DNA from: Rhizopus arrhizus
Taxonomy: Eukaryota; Mucoromycota; Mucoromycetes; Mucorales; Rhizopodaceae
Assembly (NCBI GenBank): GCA_024220505.1
Contig: JAKZZE010000011.1
Location: 1,178,001-1,242,000 of the forward strand
DNA: 64,000 nt
Direction: 5' to 3'
The notes beneath the pieces are model-generated. The model was not told the origin of the DNA, ran no database searches, and saw only the letters and a list, made by a program, of their open reading frames with translations. Both the position numbers and the translations under genes were made by a program. Shown here one piece after another: positions 36,387-46,180 of this stretch (position 1 is its first letter; each line of letters starts with the position of its first letter).

Positions 36387-36668
36387 TTATAATTTTTTTT
36401 TTTTTTTTTTTTTTTTGTAAACTTTATTATAATTTCTTTGTCTTGAGATGCAGAATAATCTGGACTTCTTTTGGCGTGTGTTTTGGGTTGAGTTCAACGC
36501 TTTAAAGATCCGCTTGCGCATACTATATTTGGAAGGTCTATCATATTGTATTTCCATTGGGCCATCTCTATATTTAGTTTCTGTTTCTTTGTCATAGAAC
36601 TGATACTGACAGATGGATGATGAGCATCGAGGCATGAAAAACCGAATGATACCTGTTAAGAAACTCAT
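36387..36668 (-). CDS. Possible small basic protein, about 93 aa
   Basis: The frame begins MSFLTGIIRFFMPRCSSSIC and contains QYDRPSKYSMRKRIFKALNS. The end runs into the poly(T) tract and becomes poly-lysine, so the true 3' end is unclear. The middle looks protein-like, but no family is recognised. No TATA box was found. Confidence 0.28.
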   Translation of the reverse strand: MSFLTGIIRFFMPRCSSSICQYQFYDKETETKYRDGPMEIQYDRPSKYSMRKRIFKALNSTQNTRQKKSRLFCISRQRNYNKVYKKKKKKKKL

Positions 36669-37479
36669 TATTATAAATACATTTTTCTTTTTGATTAATA
36701 AACAATGGCCAACAACATGGATTTTGAATACCTATCTCTCATTAAACAAGACTACGCAGAAGAAGTAGCAATAAGCTTGATGTCAATGATGAGAATAAAG
36801 AATGAGCTTAGCCTTGGTGTCTTGGAAATTTCTAAAGTACTTCTTTAAGAGTCTTCAAAATTTGATACCAGCAGAGAGGAAGAGAATGCGGATAATCTCA
36901 GAAATGAGTGCAAAGCTGAAAAAAGCAATGACGCTCTTATTTAACCCTTGATTGAAGCCTTCTCTAATCCTTACATCAGTAAGACTGACCAAGAGAAGGA
37001 AAAGAGCACATACTACATTTACAATGAAAATCAGATCGGCCATTTCTTGCTTTTAGACGCTGAGAAATTTCTGGTAAAAACTGCTGCTTCTGACGCTTGT
37101 ATTAACTTTAGCTCAGCATATTGATTAAAAAAATGGGAAGAGGGTACAGTTCTTCCTAATAAAAAGGACCTAATAAGGGTGTCATGGCCAACATGGAGCA
37201 GCAATATTCCCAATTTGTTGTTGTAATTGTAGATAGTTATGTACTTTAACAACAGCCTAAATTCTCCTTAAAGGATGTTAGAGATCGACTATCTCACACT
37301 AGTAAGATCACTTTTTCAACACATGTTCAAGGTATATATTGGTATGAAGTTGATACAATATTAAATATATATTTTTTTGTCTGTTTCTGGCTCGATATCC
37401 CAATAATCCTTCAATTCCTGAGAAGCATATTTCGACAGACAAGTATTGTAGCTAGGTACCCCGAAGGGATCGTCAGCGA
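36669..37479. other. Ambiguous stretch upstream of the Fanzor-like relic
   Basis: Both strands carry protein-like pieces. The plus strand has a small frame starting at 36704 (MANNMDFEYLSLIKQDYAEE) and, at about 37070-37200, KTAASDACINFSSAY followed by KKWEEGTVLPNKKDLIRVSW. The minus strand has a hydrophobic frame at 36855-37043 (LIFIVNVVCALFLLLVSLTD) and another at 37031-37252. The plus-strand pieces could be the N-terminal part of the relic downstream. I cannot decide between the strands. Confidence 0.35.
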
Positions 37480-38110
37480 ATGGTTTGGTTGGGGTACGGC
37501 TCTTTAGAGCCCTTTTGGAGCCCACTTAGATGCCAGGAGGTCAAGTCCAAAACTGTTGCTCTAGCTGAACGTGGCCTAGTTCATTCTAGAGCTTTAGAGT
37601 TAGAAGGTTACGTTGCTTTCCTTGGGAGACTTTTTGAGCATATTGCTGTTCTTCAGACTCGTTATGTGATACATCAACTAGTCAAGTTACTGCCCATCCG
37701 ATTTACCGACAGCTTCGGCTATTATCTTATTTCAGGAATCAGCTTGCTGGCCATTCCTTGATTGCCTAGCTTAAGACGGGAATTTGGTGATGGTGCTACC
37801 TTTGTGATAGGAAACTGGTCTGCTCCAAATCCCAGGTTTCATGAGCTCATTCGTGGTGTGGGCTTCTGAAGACTCCTTCAGAAAAATGGCTTCCGCGTTT
37901 TCCTAATTGATGAATTTAAAACAAGTAAATGCTGTCCACATTGTTAAAAAATGACCCAGAAGACCTTTTGAATGGTACCGAATCCTCGTCCCCTGTAGAA
38001 GACAAGCCCTCTCTCAAGTCATTAGGCACGGCCGATTAAGGTGCACGAATCAAAGCCATCAAGTGCCTGTGGTTAATAACAATGGAGATGTTGACAATAG
38101 GGAGTACTTT
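37480..38110 (+). mobile_element. Relic of a Fanzor/TnpB-like RNA-guided nuclease gene
   Basis: The plus strand reads CQEVKSKTVALAERGLVHSR, then after a stop REFGDGATFVIGNWSAPNPR and FHELIRGVGF, a stop, then LLQKNGFRVFLIDEFKTSKC followed by CPHC. A later frame has GRLRCTNQSHQVPVVNN. The order is a beta strand with IGNWS, a basic G-rich loop (ELIRGVGF), a strand ending in DEFKTS, then the first CxxC of a zinc ribbon. This is the RuvC-II-to-zinc-ribbon part of Fanzor proteins, the eukaryotic relatives of IS200/IS605 TnpB, as I know them from fungi. At least four stops and a frameshift are present. The second zinc knuckle has lost a Cys, and no RuvC-III block (RDxxAxLN type) was found, so it is dead. 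No terminal repeats were identified. Confidence 0.6.
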
Positions 38111-38263
38111 CGTCTTTAAAAAATTGGCGTTACCTTGTTGCAAGTAGAAAACAAGTTCATGGAGTTCATGATCACAAGTAATACAAGTACTTTTTAGTGC
38201 TAGGATTTTAAAAATTCCAAAGAATTCAATCAGTCAAAAAACTAATATCGGTGAAACCGAGCT

Positions 38264-38704
38264 GTGGAATACATAGTTCGATCCTGTTCTCTCGTCCATC
38301 ATTTCCGACTTCAGCAAGGACACGCTATTGCGTTGAACAAAGTTGTCGAGGGTGAGGTTTCAACGAGTCCAGACGCTGCGATCACTGTAATGAATCGACA
38401 TGCTCTAAAAGAAAACGTTGGTTTTAGTGAAACCAAGATAGCACAGTTTACCCGTGAAAGGGCAGCGCTCTGTTTGGACTTTGCTTGGCTTGCCTATCTG
38501 TCTAAACAAGCTGTTGACAACAATGTTCTTGAAGCCTTATTTTTCTTCCAGATTCACAGCTTCACCATTTTATTTTCCATTTCTCATCTTGACACAGGTA
38601 TAATGTATACCATGACGCAAAACAGCGATTTATATTTTTCTTCTAGATGGCACGTCATCATTCACTTATTCCAAGAACATAAAGATACTATCACAAGTGA
38701 CTGA
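38264..38704 (+). CDS. Unknown 146-codon frame in a relic zone
   Basis: An open frame on the same strand as the Fanzor-like relic. It contains RLQQGHAIALNKVVEGEVST, AAITVMNRHALKENVGFSET and KIAQFTRERAALCLDFAWLA, a helical, protein-like make-up. The last third (FQIHSFTILFSISHLDTG) looks like read-through of AT-rich DNA. No start is convincing; the upstream frame runs without ATG in good context. It may be a remnant of another repeat gene or of an element partner. I do not recognise the family. Confidence 0.3.
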   Translation: MEYIVRSCSLVHHFRLQQGHAIALNKVVEGEVSTSPDAAITVMNRHALKENVGFSETKIAQFTRERAALCLDFAWLAYLSKQAVDNNVLEALFFFQIHSFTILFSISHLDTGIMYTMTQNSDLYFSSRWHVIIHLFQEHKDTITSD

Positions 38705-40379
38705 AGCCTTTTGGAAGCATTGCTGCAAGTCTGGCAATCCTGAATTATTTCAAGTATAAAAATGAGAACAAAAATTAACGAGACCGAACAATAGGTCTAA
38801 AGTCGAATAATTTTATTAAAGAAATATTTCAAGGCTATTTATATCAGTTTGTGCAGAACCTGAGATTAGAGGACAAAAGATAGTTGCGACCGACTTGATT
38901 TGACACAAGAAAGATTTTATAAACTGAAACATATTATTCAAGGTAGTGACTAATTATCAGGATCTATTCTTATTCAAACTCGTTTATAAATATTTAGTAC
39001 AGAACAATAAGACTGTATCTTATTGAGATGTCAAAGCATGTCGAATCTGTCGTCAATCCAAGAAAGAAGCACAAAGTCAACCGGCTTTGGATTCCTGGAG
39101 CATTTCCTAGATATACACAAGAATAGATACAGAAAACGACCAATAATTTCTCAAATTGGGCAATATATCAAGGAAATTATTTGAATAAATACGACATACG
39201 AGGTATTTTTTTATTTGTTTTATAAAAATAACAATCTTTTAGTTTATAAACTGCTGTCTTTTTGACTCTTGATAAAATTGTTTAAAACAATTTATTAATA
39301 TAAGTTAGCTTGGCTATTGGTCCTTCATTTTCAATGACATGACAAAATCACTAACATATAAATAAAAAAAAAAGGCTGCTTAAAAAAGGTTACTAAAAGA
39401 ATGCTTAAACTATACAGTTAATAATGTAACAACAGACTTTACTTGGAATGAAGCTGGTATGAAAAAAAGGTGTAGTACATATTCAACGGTGATATTGATA
39501 TTGGGTGTAACGAGATCATGTGAGATCACTCATACGGCTCTTAAACTAACAATTTGATTGTATACCAAACATAGTACTTTGTGATATGTATGATAAACAG
39601 CTCACATAATTTATACTGTACTACCTTGGATCCTAAACCACATTACTATATTCTAAAGCATATGTTGTACTCCAAAGATAATCATTATATAGCAATGAAG
39701 CATGATTAAAAATTAATATTATGAGTATACGAAAATGTAGATTTATTAAAATGTAACTATGGAGAAATCTGCATAATGCTTAGGGCATTTCGCTAGCTAC
39801 ATAGTACATGTATTAATATCTACACTATGAAAAGTATATAAACTCTGGACATGTATTATTAAATAAAATCGTATATAATTTTTGAGCTCTATTGAATTCA
39901 TAATTTTTATTAATTTTGTGAACAAAACAACGTATTGTATATAGAATGAGCTCTCTCTTTTTCTCACATCCTTAGACAATAAAGAGGTTCAAGAGACTCA
40001 ACGGTTGTTTGACTTATTTGTTAGTTTTATTAATCAAGAGTTATTAAAATGCCTACTCCACATGTATCTAATAGACATACTATAGGTTAATTTGGATAGT
40101 ATTCACTAAGGATAAATACTTCATAACTACACAGCTAAATTACATCAAATCTAGTGACTGGATCACAGTGAATTACATACGGATATTCTATGAATAAGTA
40201 CTTGCGATGGTAAATATAGCAATAGAAGAATACGGGCCCATGATTTATTTGCTATTAGTCTTATCGTACACACTACTTATTGATTCGTGACATAAAATAT
40301 TATCCGTGTATGAAAGGTACGAGTAAAGTATCCTTTTGTTTATATATGTTGAAGGGACCCTATTGAACCTTATAAAACA
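38705..40379. other. Intergenic, about 1.7 kb, no gene seen
   Basis: AT-rich DNA with no supported frame. The minus-strand frame at 39797-39979 looks like chance. Confidence 0.45.
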
Positions 40380-41351
40380 TCCGTTTTTGGTGAGAGTTGA
40401 TAAGCGACAACATGAGATAAAAGTACCTCAATGTAGACATCGTCAAAGAGGTTCTCAAGCAAGACCAAGAGAGGTGGTGAAGCAGGATATTGTACAGCAT
40501 TCCAGACTATATTGCGGTTCACTGTGTCGTAAGCTGCTTTAATCTCAAGGAAAGCTAAAGTTAATGTCCTTTCGAGTCTTCAAAATATCACAGGTCCCTG
40601 CAAGGCACGGGACTGGTCAAGGGCTCCACGATTTTCACGTAATCCATCTTGGGCGATGTCAAGAGCAGGAGCAGAATTTCTGAGAGGAAGCTTGAGGCAA
40701 TGCACCAGTGCGTTGCAGAAAATCGATGCTAAACCGATGAGTCTGTCATTGCCTGAATCGTTTGAAGGGTCTTTCTTGGGTATCACTTGTGCGATGTGCC
40801 GATGGATAGGGATATATGCCCATTTCCAACAAAGCTTATAAAGAGGCAAAAGAAGAGGCACTAGAATTAGTACAAGTGGTTTCAACATCTCATTCCACGG
40901 GTGGTCAACGCCCGGAGCTTTTCGCCCTGGAAGCTGTTTGATTGCAGTTGCAATATCTAAAGTGGGATAGGCAAATCTATTTCCAAGGATAAGTTAGAAT
41001 CATATGCACTCTTCTGTATATGATTACCTGCATATATATTTTCAAAGTATCGAGCCATTGTATCTATTGTGTCTTGCGGTCCTGCCATGGTCGTGCATAT
41101 GGACTTTTTGGTCACAGTAAATTCGACTCAGTTTTGGAATGATCTTGTGTTGTCATCTGTTTACAAAATCTCCCTCCATTGTTCACGGCACCACTGATGA
41201 ACAAGTCTGCAAAGTTTTGCTCAAACATCTTGATGTTCAATCCAAAAATGCATCGTGCTGAGGTCTTTAGCTTTTCGTCATTTGCGGTAGCGCCAAATGT
41301 TTCTAGGAGGTGTGTGAATAGTTTCCGAAAAAAGTATAGATGAGTGAACAC
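40380..41351 (-). mobile_element. LINE relic: linker and 5' half of reverse transcriptase
   Basis: From 41351 downward on the minus strand: LLETFGATANDEKLKTSARC, FADLFISGAVNNGGRFCKQM, then MAGPQDTIDTMARYFENIYA at about 41090-41030. This is the segment between endonuclease and reverse transcriptase in LINE ORF2. Then comes the RT: LLLPLYKLCWKWAYIPIHRH, IAQVIPKKDPSNDSGNDRLI, GLASIFCNALVHCLKLPLRN, DIAQDGLRENRGALDQ, and in another frame LAFLEIKAAYDTVNRNIVW. The last is RT motif A, where the catalytic aspartate of LDIKxAYD is Glu but the AYD aspartate remains. Frame breaks occur near 41030, 40890 and 40580. The YxDD box is missing, so the copy is dead. Confidence 0.8.
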
Positions 41352-41470
41352 ATATTCTCTTTGTGCGACCTACAAATCGTTACACTAGCCTGGCTTTTTT
41401 CCATTTAACTCATGTGCCACATGATTGTGTCTTGCAATTTTTTTTTTCTCTCGTCTTCTACTGCTTCTTC

Positions 41471-42948
41471 ATGTCTACTCTTACACTCTCTTCATCTGGT
41501 ATTGGCGTTGCTCATCTACCAAACCAAAAGCATCGAATTATTTCCAAAAAAGGAACTCACTTTACCCTAATGGTCTGTGGTAAGTCTTTTTTGTTGAAAT
41601 GAATGCAAACGATTCTTCTAAACATGATTGAACCCTAGGTGAATCTGGGCTTGGGAAAACAACATTTATCAACACGCTCTTTGCTACGACTATCAAGAAT
41701 TACAAAATACCTGAAAAAAGACATGAGAAACAATTGGATAGGACGGTAGATATTGAGATTACTAAAGCAGGTAAGTAAAACGATAAAAGAAAAGCCTTTT
41801 GATTGACAACAAGAAAAGAACTCGAGGAAAGAATGTTTCGTGTTAATCTAACAGTGATCGATACACCTGGATTTGGTGATTATGTGAATAATCGAGAAAG
41901 CTGGGTGCCTATTATTGAATTCCTTGATGATCAGCATGAAAGTTTCATGCTTCAGGAACAGCAACCCAAAAGACAAGGCAAAATCGATATGCGTGTACAT
42001 GCCTGTCTTTATTTCATTCAACCCAGTGGACACAGGTAAGAGGGCACAATAAAGCCAATGGTATAGATACTTATGTTGATTGTGTAGCTTGAAACCTTTG
42101 GATATCGAAATCATGAAACGTCTTGGATCTCGAGTCAATTTGATTCCTGTGATTGCAAAAGCTGACACATTAACGCCTCATGATTTAGCCATCTTTAAAC
42201 AAAACGTAAATGATAAAAAGAAAAATAGTTTCATTTATTCTTAAACAATACAATAGATCCGTCAGGCAATCGAGAATCATCATATTAATGCCTATTGTTG
42301 TCCCATTGAAAGTGAAGACGAAGAAGTCACGAAGCGTAATCAAGACATTGCTTATGCTTCTCCATTTGCCATCATCGGCTCCACCAATGTTGTTCAAACG
42401 GCAGATGGAAGACAGGTGAGAGGCCGCGAGTACAGTTGGGGTGTTGCTGAAGTTGAAAATGAAGAGCACTGTGATTTTAAAAAGTTGCGAAATTTACTGA
42501 TCCGTACCCATATGCTGGACTTGATGTCAACCACAGAAGAAGTCCACTATGAAAACTATCGACAACAACAGATGGCGACGCGTAAATTTGGTGAGCCAAA
42601 GTAAGTCAAAGAAAGAGATTTGATTGGTTTATAACAAAACTGTTTGTATAGGGCTGTTAAGAAGATTGAGAATCCTAAATTCCGTGAAAAGGAAGAAGAG
42701 CTTCGTAAATCGTTTACCTCCAAAGTCAAGAGTGAAGAAGTTCGATTCAGAGAATGGGAACAGCAGGTAATATGAAAATAGGATAAGCATAAAATATTTG
42801 TTTAAAGTATGAAATATAGTTGATTAATGAAAGAGATCGCTTAAATAAGGATTTAGAGTCTCAACATTCACAAATCAAGCAATTGGAAGCTGAACTGGAT
42901 AGATTATATCAACAACAAGTATCCCGTAGTGGAACCGTTCGACGTTAG
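41471..42948 (+). CDS. Septin GTPase (Cdc12-like)
   Basis: Septins polymerise into filaments and rings at septa, hyphal tips and branch points. Seven exons: 41471-41579, 41639-41770, 41819-42035, 42088-42205, 42257-42600, 42652-42766 and 42820-42948; phases agree, giving 387 aa. The polybasic N-terminal segment is short ([11 protein letters not shown]). The G domain has G1 [11 protein letters not shown]3 DTPGFGD and G4 AKAD. The septin unique element is [19 protein letters not shown], then [22 protein letters not shown]-terminal coiled coil starts near residue 320 ([20 protein letters not shown] through [20 protein letters not shown]). The [12 protein letters not shown] start and the short coil most resemble the Cdc12/AspC group; assignment among Cdc3/10/11/12 is inference. 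The ATG at 41471 is chosen because [19 protein letters not shown] matches septin starts. Confidence 0.94.
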
Positions 42949-43014
42949 ACAATATATACATACGTCTGATCTTTAATTTTAACTTACATGATATCACCTT
43001 ATTAATAAATAACG

Positions 43015-43016
<2 letters not shown>

Positions 43017-43061
<45 letters not shown>
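43017..43061. repeat. Poly(T) run of 45 bases in a short promoter
   Basis: The run sits between the septin stop (42948) and the next ATG (43078), ending 16 bases before that ATG. Long dA:dT tracts exclude nucleosomes and act as constitutive promoter elements in fungi; that role here is inferred. Confidence 0.9.
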
Positions 43062-43064
<3 letters not shown>

Positions 43065-43077
43065 TTATATAAAAAAT

Positions 43078-43802
43078 ATGACTTGGAAATCCTTTTTGAA
43101 ATCAAGCTTAAATGAAAATATAGAAAAGATTGGAAAATCAGCTACTTATAGTTCACTGGCTACTGTTCGACCTGATCTTACTCCTGCAGTACGTACAGTA
43201 GTCATGCGAGGATTTTTAGCAGAACATTATAAAGAAGAAACTGGATATAAAAGTGATTTGTTGGTTGTCATTACAGACAGACGTTCAAGAAAAATTAAAG
43301 AGATTCAAAATAACCCAAATACGGAAATTAATTGGTAAAAATTAAAAATGGGGATTCATTGTATGTTTTTTTTTAAAAAAAAAAAAGGTATATGAATGGA
43401 ACCATGAGCCAGTTCCGTATCGGAGGTAGAATTCATATAGTCAGCAAGGATTTTTCTTTACTGGATTGGAACACCTATGTTCATCCTACGGGTGATCAGC
43501 AACCGAGTGATAAAAAGAGTTTAGCCCTTGAAGCATTTGAAAGGCAGAAAGAAATTAATCCTTGGGAAGCAGAGAGATTGCGTCAATTTATACTCTTTAC
43601 TGCTGACATGCGAGCAAATATGCTGGAAAAGAAAACAGTCGATGCTTTGGAGATTGAAGGAATCGATGAAAAAGGTTGGTTTCAACACAGCCAGTTACAA
43701 GGGTTATTGGAAGAAGCTTATTCAAATTTTACTTTGCTTGTAATTGAAGTAAAGTCTGTTTCTTATTGGTCTCCATCCACTGGATCAAAGTCAATGCTAT
43801 AA
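43078..43802 (+). CDS. PNPOx-like FMN-binding protein (Alr4036 type)
   Basis: Two exons, 43078-43334 and 43388-43802, giving 223 aa. The split-barrel fold of the pyridoxamine 5'-phosphate oxidase-like group of the Alr4036 type (Pfam Pyridox_oxase_2) is visible: WKSFLKSSLNENIEKIGKSA, YSSLATVRPDLTPAVRTVVM, LLVVITDRRSRKIKEIQNNP, then TEINWYMNGTMSQFRIGGRI across the splice, which forms the FMN-side strands, and NPWEAERLRQFILFTADMRA. The C-terminus (NFTLLVIEVKSVSYWSPSTG) is the final strand. The exact substrate of this subgroup is generally unknown, so a vitamin B6 salvage role should not be assumed. The gene is on the same strand as septin, with only 129 bases between the septin stop and this ATG, filled mostly by a poly(T) tract. 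It converges on the chitin deacetylase gene, with 185 bases between stops. Confidence 0.88.
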
Positions 43803-43987
43803 AACACTGTTGATGCATTTATTAAAAATACCTTACGTTATTTTCTGTCTTTATGTTGTGAATAAAAAAAAGAGGGAGTACTTACCCCCTTAAAGAAAAA
43901 AAGAAGTTTCTTTTTATTATTATTTTCTGTCAACTTACTAAATTATACTTGTTACAAAAATTACAAAAGAAAAATAAAGAAAAAAAA

Positions 43988-45313
43988 TTAAGCCAAAGAG
44001 ACAAAGATGGCAACAGATAATAATAACAATACATGTGATGATGTCACAGTGGAGGCTGAAGAAGTGGTGGATGCAGCAGCCTTGTTGGGGCTTAAAGAGC
44101 CATCAGCAGCAGCAACGTTGGAAGCAAGGGGTGTGGCAACAGGGGTTACAGAAATAGAGATAGTAGTGGAAGAGGCAGTGGTTACATTGGCAGCAGTCGT
44201 TGTATTAACAGATACAGTCGTATTGGATTCTTTATAAGAAGAAACACCGCTACACTGACCAACAGTTACAACTTCATAAGCTTTCTAATCATTATTTACA
44301 CACGTGAGAAAGGGGAAGGGGTACTTGGATTTATATGCATTCTACTTACTTGAAGAGCAGGCAAATTCTTGATAGCAACATTAATGGTTACTTGCGTAAT
44401 ATCGTGTTCTAAAGAAAGTCCACCGGTGGATGATGTATTGGCTTCTTTAACCCATTCAGTAAAGTTACCATCGATGAATTCTGATTTGAAACCAGCAGCA
44501 TTTTCAGCCAACTAGAATAATAATTAATAAATAAACATGCAAACAATGATTATCCTTTTTCTTACCATCCAATCATTTGTGTCGTGATCCCAAATGACAG
44601 CTATTAAAGGGGGGAAATATGTTAAACACACGAATGAAATATAAAAAAGAAACTTACAAGTAAAACCAAGAGCAGTACCGATATCTCTAACACGGTTATC
44701 GATATCACCATAAGGCTATAAACACATTAGACCTTTTTTTCTCAATTTTTCACAAAGTTCATCTTACAGGTCTAAATAATCTTGGAGAAACACCAATGAT
44801 TTCCTTGATGGCTAATTCAGTCCACTTTAACTCAGCGACTACTTGTTCATTTGTCAAGGTAGTCAGATAAGGATGAGACCAAGTATGAATAGCAATTTCA
44901 TGACCTTCATCATAAGCACGCTTGACAATCTCTGGATGTTGGACCACATTAGCACCAATCATGAACAAGGTAGCCTTTTGATTCGTTTGTTTCAAGAAAT
45001 CATACAAGCTAGGAGAGAAAGTGGAAGGTCCATCATCAAAGGTCAACCCCCACTGGCCCTTGGGACAATCATAAAGACTGGAACCGGTACAGCCTGACTT
45101 GGCCCAATCACAGTACTTGTCTTCACCACTCGTACTGGGTCCATCATTACCATTGCTCTTTAATACTGGAGCAGGTGTAATTGTGGCATTCTTAATCAAA
45201 TCGAGCCATTCGGCTTTAGGTGTAGGCACCTTGCCAGAGACAGGATATGTCGTATTTTGAGCTAATGCCAGTGTAGAAAAGACACCAAAGACAATAAATG
45301 AAATGGATTTCAT
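43988..45313 (-). CDS. Chitin deacetylase, secreted and GPI-anchor type (CE4)
   Basis: Converts cell-wall chitin to chitosan, a major wall polymer in Mucoromycota. Five exons: 44768-45313, 44658-44715, 44566-44600, 44350-44511 and 43988-44284; phases agree, giving 365 aa. The signal peptide is residues 1-18 (MKSISFIVFGVFSTLALA). The NodB domain lies at about 85-275: motif 1 TFDDGPS with the catalytic Asp and metal Asp, motif 2 HTWSHPYLTTL with the two metal His, motif 3 RPPYGDID, motif 4 IWDHDTNDW. A Ser/Thr-rich stalk follows, and the last residues end in a hydrophobic stretch (SSHVLLLLSVAIFVSLA) suitable for a GPI signal. Cysteines (CDWAKSGC, then LYDCPKGQ) are those usual in fungal deacetylases. 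All catalytic residues are intact. The ATG at 45334 would put a charged leader before the signal peptide and is rejected. Confidence 0.95.
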
Positions 45314-45373
45314 TTTTTTTATAAAGAAAAGCAAAGAAAGGGGGAGGGAGAAGGAGGAGGAAAGGATAGGGAC

Positions 45374-45381
45374 TATTTATA
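45374..45381 (-). promoter_or_regulatory. TATA box of the chitin deacetylase gene
   Basis: TATAAATA on the minus strand, about 61 bases before the ATG at 45313. Confidence 0.6.
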
Positions 45382-45839
45382 TTCCCAATCTTGGAAAAAA
45401 AAAAAAGTTTTTGTCTATAAAAGTAAAGAAAGTTTTTTTGTGAATTCCAGGAAAACTCACACTGATAAAAATAACACGCATTGATCTTCGTACAACAGGC
45501 ACAGCCCCCAGGTTAGACGTTGTGTGACATTGCTGTGGAAGAGTGACAATAACATTTCAGAGAGTTATTTTTATCTTTCAAGTTTTTCGGCGCAGATTAA
45601 TAATAATAATATTATATTCGTCATATGATAGCCAGTAGTATAGAACACATGTAAACATAATTATATATTACACCTTTCAAATCATCAGCACATTTCTTGA
45701 GTTTTGTACAAGAGAAATTCTTTTTGAAGGTACTTTTTAGAAATTAAAGGACAGTGATTCTATTCAAATGAACTGAGAATACATTTCATTAAAGAAATAA
45801 ATCATTATTCACTTTTTTTTTTCAAGGAAAATGTTTAGC
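45382..45839. other. Upstream region of the deacetylase gene, no gene seen
   Basis: AT-rich, with no frame or motif of note. It ends at a LINE fragment. Confidence 0.45.
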
Positions 45840-46180
45840 CACTTTAATTTGACGATTTCTGTTGATTGGCACATTACTCTGGCTGTACTTTGATATACTT
45901 TATTCCCAATCAACATACACCACTACAAATCCATGCAAGCTTATCTACAGATGCAAGCATTCTCAAAAAGCTCCCCTGTCTTCTGAAATGCAAAGAGTTC
46001 TTGCTAAAGGACAATTATACTCAAGAATCCCTGGAAGCTGACATACAATGGCCACCCTATGGACGCCTATAGAAAATCTAAACTTCTTACTGCTCCGACA
46101 TCTACCGCGGTTAACATAATAACCTACAGACATCACCTTCAGTGAACTCACATAGCTTTGACTAATTGATTGCTGTTTAT
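45840..46180 (+). mobile_element. Short LINE ORF2 C-terminal fragment
   Basis: The frame at 45866-46072 includes PLQIHASLSTDASILKKLPC, LLKCKEFLLKDNYTQESLEA and DIQWPPYGRL. This resembles the stretch of mucoralean LINE ORF2 between the reverse transcriptase and the final zinc knuckle, as I recall it. It ends in stops. A weak assignment because it is short and no catalytic motif is included. Confidence 0.45.

Noticed and set aside
44007..44237. Plus-strand frame of 76 codons rich in Val, Glu and Ala
   Set aside because: It is the antisense of the Ser/Thr-rich stalk and C-terminal part of the chitin deacetylase; the low-complexity composition is a by-product.
41471..45313. Septin, FMN protein and chitin deacetylase as a functional wall or septum cluster
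   Set aside because: The third gene is convergent, the FMN protein has no known wall role, and simple gene proximity is enough to explain the order.
45314..45334. Upstream in-frame ATG of the chitin deacetylase
   Set aside because: It would place MLFFIKK before the signal peptide. The ATG at 45313 gives a clean leader.
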